From Solimonas sp040066175 (GTDB taxonomy: Bacteria; Pseudomonadota; Gammaproteobacteria; Nevskiales; Nevskiaceae), in assembly GCF_040066175.1 (NCBI RefSeq), contig NZ_JBEAAM010000001.1:124001-188000 (forward strand): DNA of 64,000 nucleotides, given 5' to 3'. The translations under genes and the position numbers were made by a program. Positions 7,737 to 18,444 of the stretch are shown one piece after another; position 1 is the first letter of the stretch, and the number at the start of each line of letters is the position of its first letter. Under the pieces are notes generated by a model that did no database searches, was not told where the DNA came from, and worked only from the letters and a program-made list of their open reading frames with translations.

Positions 7737-7907
7737 CTAGAAGTCGATGCAGCGGCCGTTCTTCTCCCAGTCGCCGTAACGTGTCGGCTCCGGCCCATCG
7801 GTGCGGCCGCCAATTTCCCGCACCGGCTTCTGCTGTTGTTCGAGGAATTCGGCCAGAGGAAGGGCGTCGCGAGCCGTCGCCGGCTCGGTGGGCTGGGATG
7901 CGGACAT
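7737..7907 (-). CDS. DUF1674 protein, bacterial SDHAF4-like succinate dehydrogenase assembly factor
   Basis: Short soluble protein of 56 residues whose C-terminus GGRTDGPEPTRYGDWEKN, ending GRCIDF, is the DUF1674/SDHAF4 signature. In mitochondria SDHAF4 protects flavinated SDHA during complex II assembly; bacterial members are little studied. It lies 44 bases upstream of sdhC on the same strand, so it heads the sdh operon, supporting a role in SdhA maturation alongside SdhE. ATG 7907 is chosen; an in-frame GTG twelve bases upstream is an alternative. The gene is easily missed because of its size. Confidence 0.85.
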   Translation of the reverse strand: MSASQPTEPATARDALPLAEFLEQQQKPVREIGGRTDGPEPTRYGDWEKNGRCIDF

Positions 7908-7979
7908 CTGCGGTATGGACACGGGATAATGCGGCCTGTCTAGCCGCCATAGTGTCGCAAATCCGCACGGTCCTGAGCA

Positions 7980-8879
7980 ATGAACGACCTCACCGCCGTC
8001 GATCTGTCCGAACACGCCTTCATCCGCGTCCAGGGTGCCGAGGCCCTGGACTTCCTCCAGGGACAGCTGAGCAGCGATCTGCGCCTGCTGACCGCCGAGC
8101 GCGCACAGATCAGCAGCTACAACAGCCCGAAGGGCCGCATGCTCGCGGTGCTGCACCTGTTGCGCAACGATGGCGAGATCCTGATCGAGCTCCACACCGC
8201 GGTGGCCGCGAGCGTGCTCCAGCGCCTGCGCATGTTCGTGCTGCGCGCGAAGCTGTCGCTGGAACGGGCCACGGAGCTCCGCGCGATCGGTCTGGTCGGC
8301 GAATCCGCGGCGCGGTCGCTGGCCGCGGCCGGCCTGCCGGTTCCGGGCCAGCCGCTGGACTGCGCCCACGACCCGCAGCGTCGGCTGATCGTCATGCGTC
8401 GCATCGGCGCATCACCGCGCTACAGCCTGATCGGACCGCAGCCCGCACTCGCGCCCCTGGCCGAGCGCTGGTCGCCGCTGCGCGAGCACTCGGCCTGGCG
8501 CCGCGCCGACATCGAAGCCGGCGTACCGGTGATCTACCCGCAGACCAGCGATCACTTCGTCCCGCAGATGGCCAATCTCGACCGTCTCGGCGGCATCAGT
8601 TTCGACAAGGGCTGCTACACCGGCCAGGAGATCGTCGCGCGCGTGCATTACCTGGGCCAGCTCAAGCGGCGCCTGTTCGTCTGTCGTGTCGATGGCGCGG
8701 CGCCGTCGCCGGCCGAGAGTGTCGTCTCGGGCCATCCCGCGGCGGCTGCAGGCGAAATCGTCGATGCGGTCGAAACCGGCGACGGTGGCGCGCTGGCCAC
8801 CGCCGTGCTGCAGCTCGGCGCCGTGGAGTCGGCCGATCTGCGGCTAACCGATGGCCGCGCGCTGCACCTCCAGCGCTGA
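7980..8879 (+). CDS. ygfZ: YgfZ folate-binding iron-sulfur cluster maintenance protein
   Basis: Tetrahydrofolate-binding GcvT-like protein needed for the activity of several Fe-S enzymes. The 299 residues contain the diagnostic KGCYTGQEIVAR around residue 205 and the family N-terminus FIRVQGAEALDFLQGQLSSD. It is divergent from the sdh assembly/sdh operon, 72 bases away, consistent with service to Fe-S proteins such as SdhB. Length matches the family (about 300-330). Confidence 0.94.
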   Translation: MNDLTAVDLSEHAFIRVQGAEALDFLQGQLSSDLRLLTAERAQISSYNSPKGRMLAVLHLLRNDGEILIELHTAVAASVLQRLRMFVLRAKLSLERATELRAIGLVGESAARSLAAAGLPVPGQPLDCAHDPQRRLIVMRRIGASPRYSLIGPQPALAPLAERWSPLREHSAWRRADIEAGVPVIYPQTSDHFVPQMANLDRLGGISFDKGCYTGQEIVARVHYLGQLKRRLFVCRVDGAAPSPAESVVSGHPAAAAGEIVDAVETGDGGALATAVLQLGAVESADLRLTDGRALHLQR

Positions 8880-8974
8880 GAACCAGCGCACGCGCGGACG
8901 CAGCTTCGGGATTACACTGCCATCGTTCGATGTGCGCCCGGGCGCTGCGCCGCACCGCCCCGACCGATCCGGAG

Positions 8975-10432
8975 ATGACGATGCGCCGCTTGCTGCTGAT
9001 CACCGCACTGTGCCTGCCGTTGTCCGGAATCGCGTTTGAGCCGCAGCTGGCCGATCTCGACAGCTTGCCGCTGCACGTCGCACCCGCAGCAGTGACCGGC
9101 AAGGCGATCGAGGCCGCGCGCGCCGTCAAGGGCAGCGGGCCGGCACTGTTTGCGGTCACCGTGCCGCTGCCGGTCGGACTCGACGGGGGTATCTGGGATG
9201 CGGTCGATGCCGACACGCTGCGCTGGCGCACGCGCGTGTATTCGGCGACGGCACGCTCGGTGGTGATGGAGTTCTCGCGCTTTCACCTGCCGGCCGGCGC
9301 GGAGCTTTGGATCTACGACGCCGACGGCAGCACCGTGCAAGGCCCCTACACCGCCGCCCACCACAATCCTGACGGCGGACTGTGGACGGCGCTGGTGCCG
9401 GGCGAAACCGCCGTCATCGAGTTGCGCGTGCCGCGCGCGGCACGCGATGAGGTCCGGCTGCAACTGGGCCAGCTCGGCCACGGCTACAAGAATGCCCGCG
9501 ATCTCGGGGATTCGGGCGCCTGCAACATCGACGTGATCTGCCCGCTCGGCGACGACTGGCGCGACGAGATCCGCGCCGCGGTCAAGCTGCAGATCCCGGT
9601 GGTCGGCGGGGTCGGCGTGTGCAGCGGGACCTTGGTCAACAATCTTGCCGAGAACAACAAGCCCTATGTGCTGACCGCTTCGCACTGCGGGATCGGCGAT
9701 GCCGGCAGTCCGGCGTCCGGCGTCGTCGTGTACTGGAACTTCCAGAACAGCGTCTGCGGCGGCACGCCCGACGCCGGCGACACGCAGAACCAGACCGGGG
9801 CCGTGCTGCGCGCGCGCGACCGCAACACCGACCTGTCGCTGATCGAGCTGAACCAGGTGCCCAGCAGCGCGTACAACGTGTACTACGCCGGCTGGGACGC
9901 GAGCGGCACCGGCGGCACGAGCGGCGTCACCCTGCACCACCCGTCCGGCGACGCCAAGAAGATCAGCCAGTTCACGAATCCGCTGACCCAGTCCACGGTG
10001 CAGATCGAACAGGGGGGGCCGAACATCCCGGCCTGGCGGGTCAGCTGGGCGCAGGGCACCACCGAGCAGGGCTCGTCCGGATCGGGCCTGTGGAACCAGA
10101 ACCGCCAGATCGTCGGCGTGCTGTCCGGCGGCGCGGCCGCCTGCGCCGGCAGCGTCGGCAACGGCCAGCCGGACTACTACGCGCGCCTCGAAACGCAGTG
10201 GCAGGCCACCAGCCAGGCCTCCGGGCAGCTGAAAGCCTGGCTCGATCCCAACAACACCGGCCAGCGCAAGGTCGCAGGCCGGAATCCCGGGGCCACGCCG
10301 TCGCCGTCGCCTTCGCCCTCGCCTTCACCGACACCGACGGCGGGCGGCGGCGGTGGTGGGGGCGGCGGCATGCCTGTGCCTGCTGTGCTGTGCTTGTGTC
10401 TGGCCGCGCTGGCACGCCGGTACGTCGCTTGA
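8975..10432 (+). CDS. Secreted trypsin-like serine protease (S1, lysyl-endopeptidase-like) with GlyGly-CTERM-like tail
   Basis: Exported protease of 485 residues. There is a signal peptide (MRRLLLITALCLPLSGIAF), a long N-terminal pro-region, then an S1 domain with H237 (LTASHCGI), D286 (NTDLSLIEL) and S368 (GSSGSGLWN). A (Pro-Ser) linker near 443-455, a nine-glycine run, a short hydrophobic stretch and Arg-Arg at the end form a GlyGly-CTERM-like sorting signal. In such proteins a rhombosortase cleaves the tail after type II secretion; that is family knowledge, and no rhombosortase is in view. The fold resembles lysine-specific endopeptidases of Lysobacter/Achromobacter, but specificity is not shown. 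ATG 8975 (or 8981) gives the signal peptide. A paralogue follows directly. Confidence 0.88.
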   Translation: MTMRRLLLITALCLPLSGIAFEPQLADLDSLPLHVAPAAVTGKAIEAARAVKGSGPALFAVTVPLPVGLDGGIWDAVDADTLRWRTRVYSATARSVVMEFSRFHLPAGAELWIYDADGSTVQGPYTAAHHNPDGGLWTALVPGETAVIELRVPRAARDEVRLQLGQLGHGYKNARDLGDSGACNIDVICPLGDDWRDEIRAAVKLQIPVVGGVGVCSGTLVNNLAENNKPYVLTASHCGIGDAGSPASGVVVYWNFQNSVCGGTPDAGDTQNQTGAVLRARDRNTDLSLIELNQVPSSAYNVYYAGWDASGTGGTSGVTLHHPSGDAKKISQFTNPLTQSTVQIEQGGPNIPAWRVSWAQGTTEQGSSGSGLWNQNRQIVGVLSGGAAACAGSVGNGQPDYYARLETQWQATSQASGQLKAWLDPNNTGQRKVAGRNPGATPSPSPSPSPSPTPTAGGGGGGGGGMPVPAVLCLCLAALARRYVA

Positions 10433-11871
10433 GGTGGGCATGGCCGCTGGCACTGGCCCTGACTGCCAGCCTCGCGCCGGCGTCGGACTTGCGGGTCGAT
10501 CCGCGTGACCTGGACGCGCTGCCACTGCACAGGGCGGACGCAACGGCCATCGCCGCGGCGGTCGCAGACGCCGACATGGTCAAGGGGTTCGGGCCGACGC
10601 TGTTTGCGGTCACCGCGCCGCTGAATCTGACGCTCGCCGATGGTCGCTGGGATGCGCCCGCTTCGGGGCGGCAGCGCTGGCGACTGCGCGTGCACTCTGC
10701 GGACGCACGCTCGCTGCTGCTGTATTTCTCGCGCTTCAATCTGCCCGAAGGTGCGGCCCTGTGGATCTACGACGCCCAGGGGCGGACCGTCCGGGGACCG
10801 TACACGTCGGCGAATGGCATCGCCGACGGCACCTTGTGGACGGCGATGGTGCCGGGCGACACCGCCGTCGTCGAGCTGCAGGTGGACGATGCCCAGCGCG
10901 ACCGGGTCGAGCTCGCATTGGCGCGCGTCGGGCACGCGTACAAGAACACGGCGCAGCTCGGCGATGCCGGCGCTTGCAACATCGACGTCGCCTGTCCGCT
11001 CGGCAACGACTGGCGCAACGAAGTGCGCTCCACCGTGAAGCTGCAGATTCCGGTCAGCTTCGGCCTGTTCGTCGGCCTGTGCACGGGAACGCTGGTCAAC
11101 AACACGGCGCAGGACGACCGCCCCTTCGTGCTGACCGCCAATCACTGCGGCATCGGCAGCCTCGGCAGTCCGGCATCCGGCGTGGTCACCTACTGGAACT
11201 TCCAGAACAGCGGCTGCAACGTCGTCAACGCAACCGACGCACAGACGCAATCGGGTGCGACACTGCGCGCCAGCGACCGCGGCACGGACCTGGCGCTGAT
11301 CGAACTCGATCAGCACCCGGACGCCGCGTTCGGGGTGTACTACGCCGGCTGGGATGCCACCAGCGGCACCGGCGCCCGCCGCGGCGTGAGCCTCCATCAC
11401 CCGTCCGGCGACGCCAAGAAGATCAGCCAGTTCAGCACGCCACTGTCGCCGTCCACCGTCCAGCTCGGTCCCCTCGGGCCGAACGTGCCGGCGTGGAAAG
11501 TCCAGTGGTCGCTGGGAGCCACCGAAACCGGCTCTTCCGGCGCCGGCTTGTGGAACGAGAATCGCCAGATCGTCGGCGTGCTGTCCGGTGGAAACTCGGC
11601 CTGCAGCGGCAATGTCGGCAACGGCCAACCCGACTACTACGCGCGCCTCGACCACCAATGGCTCGCCTCGTCCCAGCCCTCCGGCCAGCTCAAGGCCTGG
11701 CTGGATCCGATCGACAGCGGCTGCAGGGCGGTCGGCGGCAAGAATCCCGGCAACGCGGCGGCGGTCAGCTGCGACGCCGGCTCCGGCGGTGGGGGCGGCG
11801 GCGCGCTGAACGTCGCCGCGCTGCTGGTGCTGCTCGGTGCGCTCAGCGCACGCCGTGCATCGCGCGCCTGA
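10396..11871 (+). CDS. Secreted trypsin-like serine protease, tandem paralogue with GlyGly-CTERM-like tail
   Basis: Paralogue of the preceding protease. Shared blocks include LWIYDA, GACNID, HHPSGDAKKISQF and NGQPDYYARL, with identical DNA stretches between the copies. The triad is His in LTANHCGI, Asp in GTDLALIEL and Ser in GSSGAGLWN. The tail is GSGGGGGGALNVAALLVLLG followed by Arg-Arg, again GlyGly-CTERM-like. No ATG gives a signal peptide. GTG 10396 (491 residues, VSGRAGTPVRRLRWAW then LALALTASLAPAS) or TTG 10429 (480 residues), which overlaps the upstream TGA, are the candidates, so translation is probably coupled. The 3' end overlaps the convergent POT transporter by 29 bases. Confidence 0.83.
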   Translation: MSGRAGTPVRRLRWAWPLALALTASLAPASDLRVDPRDLDALPLHRADATAIAAAVADADMVKGFGPTLFAVTAPLNLTLADGRWDAPASGRQRWRLRVHSADARSLLLYFSRFNLPEGAALWIYDAQGRTVRGPYTSANGIADGTLWTAMVPGDTAVVELQVDDAQRDRVELALARVGHAYKNTAQLGDAGACNIDVACPLGNDWRNEVRSTVKLQIPVSFGLFVGLCTGTLVNNTAQDDRPFVLTANHCGIGSLGSPASGVVTYWNFQNSGCNVVNATDAQTQSGATLRASDRGTDLALIELDQHPDAAFGVYYAGWDATSGTGARRGVSLHHPSGDAKKISQFSTPLSPSTVQLGPLGPNVPAWKVQWSLGATETGSSGAGLWNENRQIVGVLSGGNSACSGNVGNGQPDYYARLDHQWLASSQPSGQLKAWLDPIDSGCRAVGGKNPGNAAAVSCDAGSGGGGGGALNVAALLVLLGALSARRASRA

Positions 11872-13558
11872 GCAGCGGCGTCAGCAGCAGCACGAGCAGG
11901 CCGGCGCCCAGACCGATCCAGACCATCGTCGAGAACAGGCCTTCGTACTTGGCCGCAGCTTCGGCCATGTCGAGTGCGCTGCCTTCCGGGATCTCGATCG
12001 ACGCGAGCTTGCCGAACTGCGCCGCCAGCACTTCCGAATAGGCCGTCGCCAGCCAGAACGCGCCCATCATCACGCCGACGACGCGCGCGACGGACAGGGT
12101 CGTGACCGCCGACAAGCCGATCGGTGACAGGCAGACCTCGCCGATTTCGAGCAGCAGGTAGGCCAGCACCAGCCACCAGACGCTGGCCATCGCCCCGGTC
12201 GCGGCGATCTCGGCGGCGGCGATCAACGGCAGGAAGGACAGGCCGGCGACGGCCAGGCCGATCGCCATCTTCAGCGGCGTGCTCGGATTGAGTCCGCGCC
12301 GTTCCAGGTACGGCCATAGCCAGGCAAACAACGGCGCCAGCGCGACGATGAAGAAGGCGCCGAGGAAGGTCAGCGAACCGGCGGTCTGCGGCACCAGCAC
12401 GACGTCGTGGGCGAGCGCCAGCACCAGGCCCAGCGCCATCAGCGCGACCATGCCGTGCGCGAGGCCGCGCCGGCCGCGATCGGCGGCGGCGAGCGCGGCG
12501 ACCATCAGCACCGGGCTCGCCGCCAGCGCGAAGATCGCCCAGGGCAGCGCCGTCTGCCCATCGACCGCGACCCCGAACAGGTCCTTGGTCAGCAGGCGGT
12601 CGGTGAAGGTGATCCACGAGCCATAGGTCTGCTCGTACATCGTGAAGAACACCAGCACGGCAAGAATCAGCACGACCAGCGCGATCATCTGTCCGCGCTC
12701 CGCGGCCGTGCACCGGGCCCACAGGAACCAGACGAACCAGGCGACGAAGGCCAGCGCGATCAGGTGCATCGCGCCGTGCACGGTCCAGGTGCGCTGGATC
12801 AGCTGCCAGACGACGAGCACGCCGCCGGCACCGCCGAGGTAGATCCAGATCTCGCGCGGCAGTCCGGCGACGCGCTCGCGCAGTTTGGCCGGGTCATTGG
12901 GCTCGGCATGGCCTTCGAGATACTTCTGCCCCCACAGGAACACGCCCAGGCCGGCGACCATGCCGATGCCAGCGGCGCCGAAGCCGTACTTCCAGCCGTA
13001 GGTCTCGCCCAGGAACGCACAGACCAGGCTCGCGAACAGCGCACCGACGTTGATGCCGGCGTAGAACACGGTGAAACCGGAGTCGCGGCGCGGGTCGTTC
13101 TCGCCATAGAGCTTGCCGACGATGGTCGAGATGTTGGGCTTGAGAAAGCCCACGCCCATGATGATCAGCGCCAACGAGAGATAGAACACCTGCAGCGCGG
13201 ATTCGTCGCGCACGACCACGCCATCGACGACGCGCGCCTTCTCGCCCTCGACGGCCATGCCCAGATGGCCGAGCACCAGCAGGATGCCGCCGAACACGAC
13301 GGCCTTGCGCATCCCCAGATAGCGGTCGGCGAGTAGGCCGCCGATCACCGGCACCGCATAGACCAGGCCGCCGTAGGCGCCAAGCAGGTCGTAGCCGGCG
13401 TCGTCGCCGAACAGGTGGTACTTGAGGATGTACAGCAGCAGCAGCGCCTTCATGCCATAGAAGGAGAAGCGCTCCCACATCTCGGTGAAGAAGCAGACGT
13501 ACAGGCCCTTCGGGTGGCCCAGGAAATTGCCCGGGCGCACATCGGCGGTCGTGGTCAT
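11843..13558 (-). CDS. POT/PTR family proton-dependent oligopeptide transporter
   Basis: Inner-membrane MFS transporter importing di- and tripeptides with protons. The 571 residues start GNFLGHPKGLYVCFFTEMWE, a POT N-terminus with the ExxERF-like element (EMWERFSFYGMKALLLLYIL). Further motifs are GGLLADRYLGMRKAVVFGG and FYAGINVGALFASLVCAFLG (PTR2 signature). About 14 hydrophobic helices are visible. ATG 13558 is preferred over an upstream in-frame start that adds 18 unrelated residues. Its neighbours are secreted and periplasmic peptidases, fitting peptide uptake. The final 29 bases overlap the convergent protease gene. Confidence 0.93.
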   Translation of the reverse strand: MTTTADVRPGNFLGHPKGLYVCFFTEMWERFSFYGMKALLLLYILKYHLFGDDAGYDLLGAYGGLVYAVPVIGGLLADRYLGMRKAVVFGGILLVLGHLGMAVEGEKARVVDGVVVRDESALQVFYLSLALIIMGVGFLKPNISTIVGKLYGENDPRRDSGFTVFYAGINVGALFASLVCAFLGETYGWKYGFGAAGIGMVAGLGVFLWGQKYLEGHAEPNDPAKLRERVAGLPREIWIYLGGAGGVLVVWQLIQRTWTVHGAMHLIALAFVAWFVWFLWARCTAAERGQMIALVVLILAVLVFFTMYEQTYGSWITFTDRLLTKDLFGVAVDGQTALPWAIFALAASPVLMVAALAAADRGRRGLAHGMVALMALGLVLALAHDVVLVPQTAGSLTFLGAFFIVALAPLFAWLWPYLERRGLNPSTPLKMAIGLAVAGLSFLPLIAAAEIAATGAMASVWWLVLAYLLLEIGEVCLSPIGLSAVTTLSVARVVGVMMGAFWLATAYSEVLAAQFGKLASIEIPEGSALDMAEAAAKYEGLFSTMVWIGLGAGLLVLLLTPLLRRAMHGVR

Positions 13559-13690
13559 GGTGGTCCGGCTTAAGTGAGTTGCCGGCGAGTATAGGCACGC
13601 GCCCGCCGTCATCGCTGAGGCTTTCCCCCCAGTCCGTCGGCAGGGCGAATCCGTTTAACATCGCGACTCGCCTCCCGGAGCCGTACAACG

Positions 13691-15754
<2,064 letters not shown>

Positions 15755-15764
15755 GGACCAGGAC

Positions 15765-17462
15765 ATGAAGACCCAGCTCCTGACGGCATCGGTCGGCGCA
15801 CTGCTCGCCAGCTGCGCGACTCAGGCTCCGGTCGTCGCACCGGCCGCGTCGCCGCAGCCGGACGCGGCCGCGCTGGACAGCATCACCGCCGACGACCTGC
15901 TGCGCCACGTCCGGGCGCTGTCGTCGGACGCCTTCGAAGGCCGGCTGCCCGGCACGCTGGGCGAGGCCAAGACCGCGGCCTACCTGATCGAGCAGTTCAG
16001 GACGATGGGCCTCGCCCCAGGCAATCCGGACGGCAGCTACGTACAGCGCGTGCCGCTGGTCGGCATCACCGGCACGCCGAAGATGCAGCTGTGGGCCGGT
16101 CCGAAGAAGTTCGAAATGAAGCCCGGCACGGACTTCGTTGCGGTGACCTCGCGCTTCGTGCCCGAGGTGAGCGTGCGCGACAGCGAGCTGGTGTTCGTCG
16201 GCTACGGCGTGCAGGCACCCGAGTACGGCTGGGACGACTACAAGGACGTCGATGTACGCGGCAAAACGATCGTCATGCTGATCAACGACCCGGCCGTGCC
16301 GCGTGCCGACGATCCCGCCCGGCTCGACGACAAGATGTTCCGCGGCAAGGCGATGACCTACTACGGCCGCTGGACCTACAAGTACGAGATCGCCTCGAAG
16401 CTCGGTGCCACGGCCGCGATCATCGTCCATGAGACCGAACCCGCCGGCTACCCCTGGGCGGTGGTGCAGAACAGCTGGAGCGGCGAGCAGTTCGAACTCG
16501 CAGCGGCCGACAAAAACATGGGCCGCGTGCCGGTGCAGGCCTGGATCAGCAACGAGCGTGCGCGCGAGCTGTTCGCCGCCAGCGGACTGGATTTCGACGC
16601 CGCCAAGGCCGCGGCGGTGCGCCGCGACTTTCGGCCGATGCCGCTCAAGGCTCTGGCGAACTTCTCGATCCGCAACAGCCTGCGCGAAGTGCAGTCGCAG
16701 AACATCGTCGCCCGCCTGCCTGGATCGGACCCGGTGTATGCCGACGAGCACGTGCTCTACACCGCACACTGGGACCACCTGGGGCGCAATCCGTCGCTGC
16801 CGGGCGATCCGATCTTCAATGGCGCGCTCGACAACGCCACCGGCGTCGCCGGCCTGCTCGAGATCGCCGAGGCTTACGCCAGGCTCCCCGAAGCGCCGAA
16901 GCGCTCGGCACTGTTCATGGCGGTAACCGCCGAGGAGCAGGGTCTGCTCGGCGCGCGGCACTACGCGACCCAGCCCCTGTATCCGCTGTCGCGCACGCTC
17001 GCGGTGATCAACATGGACGGCCTCAACCCCTGGGGGCCGACGCGCGACATGCAGGTGATCGGCAGCGGCCAGACCACGCTCGAAGACCTGCTGCAGGACG
17101 TTCTCGCTCGCCAGAACCGCGTCGTCGCCGCCGACGCCGAACCGGAGAAGGGTTTCTACTACCGTTCCGACCAGTTCGAGCTGGCCAAGGTCGGCGTGCC
17201 GGCGCTCTACGCCGACAGCGGCTCGGAGGTGATCGGCAAGCCCGAGGGCTATGGCCTGCAGAAGCGGCGCGAGTACACCGCCAACGACTATCACAAGCCG
17301 TCGGACGAAGTGAAACCCGACTGGGATCTGAGCGGTGCCGCGCAGGACATGCGCGTGCTGATGGAAGTCGGCTGGCGCGTCGCCAACGAGCGCCACTGGC
17401 CGCGATGGAAGGACGGCTCCGAGTTCAAGGCCGTGCGCGAGGCACAGCTGGCGCAGCCGTAG
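15765..17462 (+). CDS. M28 family zinc aminopeptidase, lipoprotein
   Basis: Metallopeptidase that probably trims N-terminal residues from peptides in the envelope. The 565 residues begin with a lipoprotein signal (ALLASC, Cys17). A PA-type insert (VFVGYGVQAPEYGWDDYKD) spans the middle, and the M28 catalytic region carries zinc ligands in HWDHLGRN, NGALDNATG, AVTAEEQGLLG, INMDGLNP and DYHKPSDE. It follows the S9 peptidase by ten bases. Length is usual for PA-containing M28 lipoproteins. Confidence 0.94.
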   Translation: MKTQLLTASVGALLASCATQAPVVAPAASPQPDAAALDSITADDLLRHVRALSSDAFEGRLPGTLGEAKTAAYLIEQFRTMGLAPGNPDGSYVQRVPLVGITGTPKMQLWAGPKKFEMKPGTDFVAVTSRFVPEVSVRDSELVFVGYGVQAPEYGWDDYKDVDVRGKTIVMLINDPAVPRADDPARLDDKMFRGKAMTYYGRWTYKYEIASKLGATAAIIVHETEPAGYPWAVVQNSWSGEQFELAAADKNMGRVPVQAWISNERARELFAASGLDFDAAKAAAVRRDFRPMPLKALANFSIRNSLREVQSQNIVARLPGSDPVYADEHVLYTAHWDHLGRNPSLPGDPIFNGALDNATGVAGLLEIAEAYARLPEAPKRSALFMAVTAEEQGLLGARHYATQPLYPLSRTLAVINMDGLNPWGPTRDMQVIGSGQTTLEDLLQDVLARQNRVVAADAEPEKGFYYRSDQFELAKVGVPALYADSGSEVIGKPEGYGLQKRREYTANDYHKPSDEVKPDWDLSGAAQDMRVLMEVGWRVANERHWPRWKDGSEFKAVREAQLAQP

Positions 17463-17491
17463 GCCGGACGCACCCGCCGGCGCAGCCGATC

Positions 17492-18325
17492 CTATGCGGC
17501 GCGCAGCAGACCGAGCGACTCCTGGTAGCTGCTGGCCAGCGGACCTTCGCTGCCGAGGGCGAAATCGGGCTCCAGATCGAGTTTGGCGAAGGCGGGGATG
17601 CCGTCCGGCACCGGCTCGCCGCCTTTGTCGGCACGCAGGCGCAGCACGGCGACGATGACCACGTCGGCATAGTCGGCGGCGCCCTCGTGCGCGCGCCGCA
17701 GGTCCGGCCACTGCACCGGCAGATCGACCAGTTCCGCCGGGAAATGCCAGGCGCGCAGCACCATGCTGCCGACGCGCGGCGCCAGGCGATCGATCACCTC
17801 GTCGAGTTCCGCCGGCGTGTCGATGGCATCCGTATGCGCCTCGGCCATGCGCAGGATCGGCAAGGTGCCGACGCGGTGGATCAGGCCACCGAGCATCGCC
17901 AGCTCCGGCTGCAGCAGCGTGCATTGCGCCGCCAGCGCGCGCGCCAGCGCGGCCACCTCGACGCTGTCGCGCCAGCACGTGCCGAGCCGTTCCTTGAGCA
18001 TCGGGCTGTTGCTGCGGAACATCTGCTCCAGCACCAGCCCGTTGACCAGCAGGCGGGTGTACTGCAGGCCCAGCCGCGTCACCGCCTGCTGGATGCTGTC
18101 CACGCTGCGGCCGCCGCGCACCGCGGCGCTGTTGGCCACCCGCAGCAGACGCACGGCCAGGGCCGGATCGGACTGGATCTCCTTGACGACCGCGGCCACC
18201 GCGACGTCCTCGTCACGCAGCAGCGCCTGAATGCGCAGCGCCACCTCCGGCAGGGTCGGCAGGGTCAGGCGATCGTGGGTCAGCGCATCGACAACGATGC
18301 GATAGAAGCGGTCGGCGATGGCCAT
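17492..18325 (-). CDS. HDOD domain protein
   Basis: HDOD domains resemble HD phosphohydrolases that have lost catalytic residues and are found in signalling and chemotaxis regulators. The protein has the HDOD N-terminal pattern LPTLPEVALRIQALLRDEDV, then VVKEIQSDPALAVRLLRVAN and SIQQAVTRLGLQYTRLLV. A stretch ALARALAAQ and MLGGLIHRVGTLPIL stands where HD residues would be; the canonical HD pair is replaced (LIHRVG). ATG 18325 gives 277 residues; a GTG at 18355 would add ten. It converges with the M28 gene across 29 bases. No partner domain is attached, so function is unknown. Confidence 0.85.
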   Translation of the reverse strand: MAIADRFYRIVVDALTHDRLTLPTLPEVALRIQALLRDEDVAVAAVVKEIQSDPALAVRLLRVANSAAVRGGRSVDSIQQAVTRLGLQYTRLLVNGLVLEQMFRSNSPMLKERLGTCWRDSVEVAALARALAAQCTLLQPELAMLGGLIHRVGTLPILRMAEAHTDAIDTPAELDEVIDRLAPRVGSMVLRAWHFPAELVDLPVQWPDLRRAHEGAADYADVVIVAVLRLRADKGGEPVPDGIPAFAKLDLEPDFALGSEGPLASSYQESLGLLRAA

Positions 18326-18444
18326 GCGCGGGCGTTCGGAAAGGGTCCCGCGCACATCTTGCGCCTTCGTCGCCGCGCCTGCATCCGGCCCGCGACGAAC
18401 GTGCCGGAAGTCAGCCTGAACGGAGCCGGGTCGTCACACGCCGA

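Noticed and set aside
8975..11871. One protease gene split by a frameshift
   Set aside because: Each half has its own signal peptide, complete triad and sorting tail, so they are tandem paralogues, not fragments.
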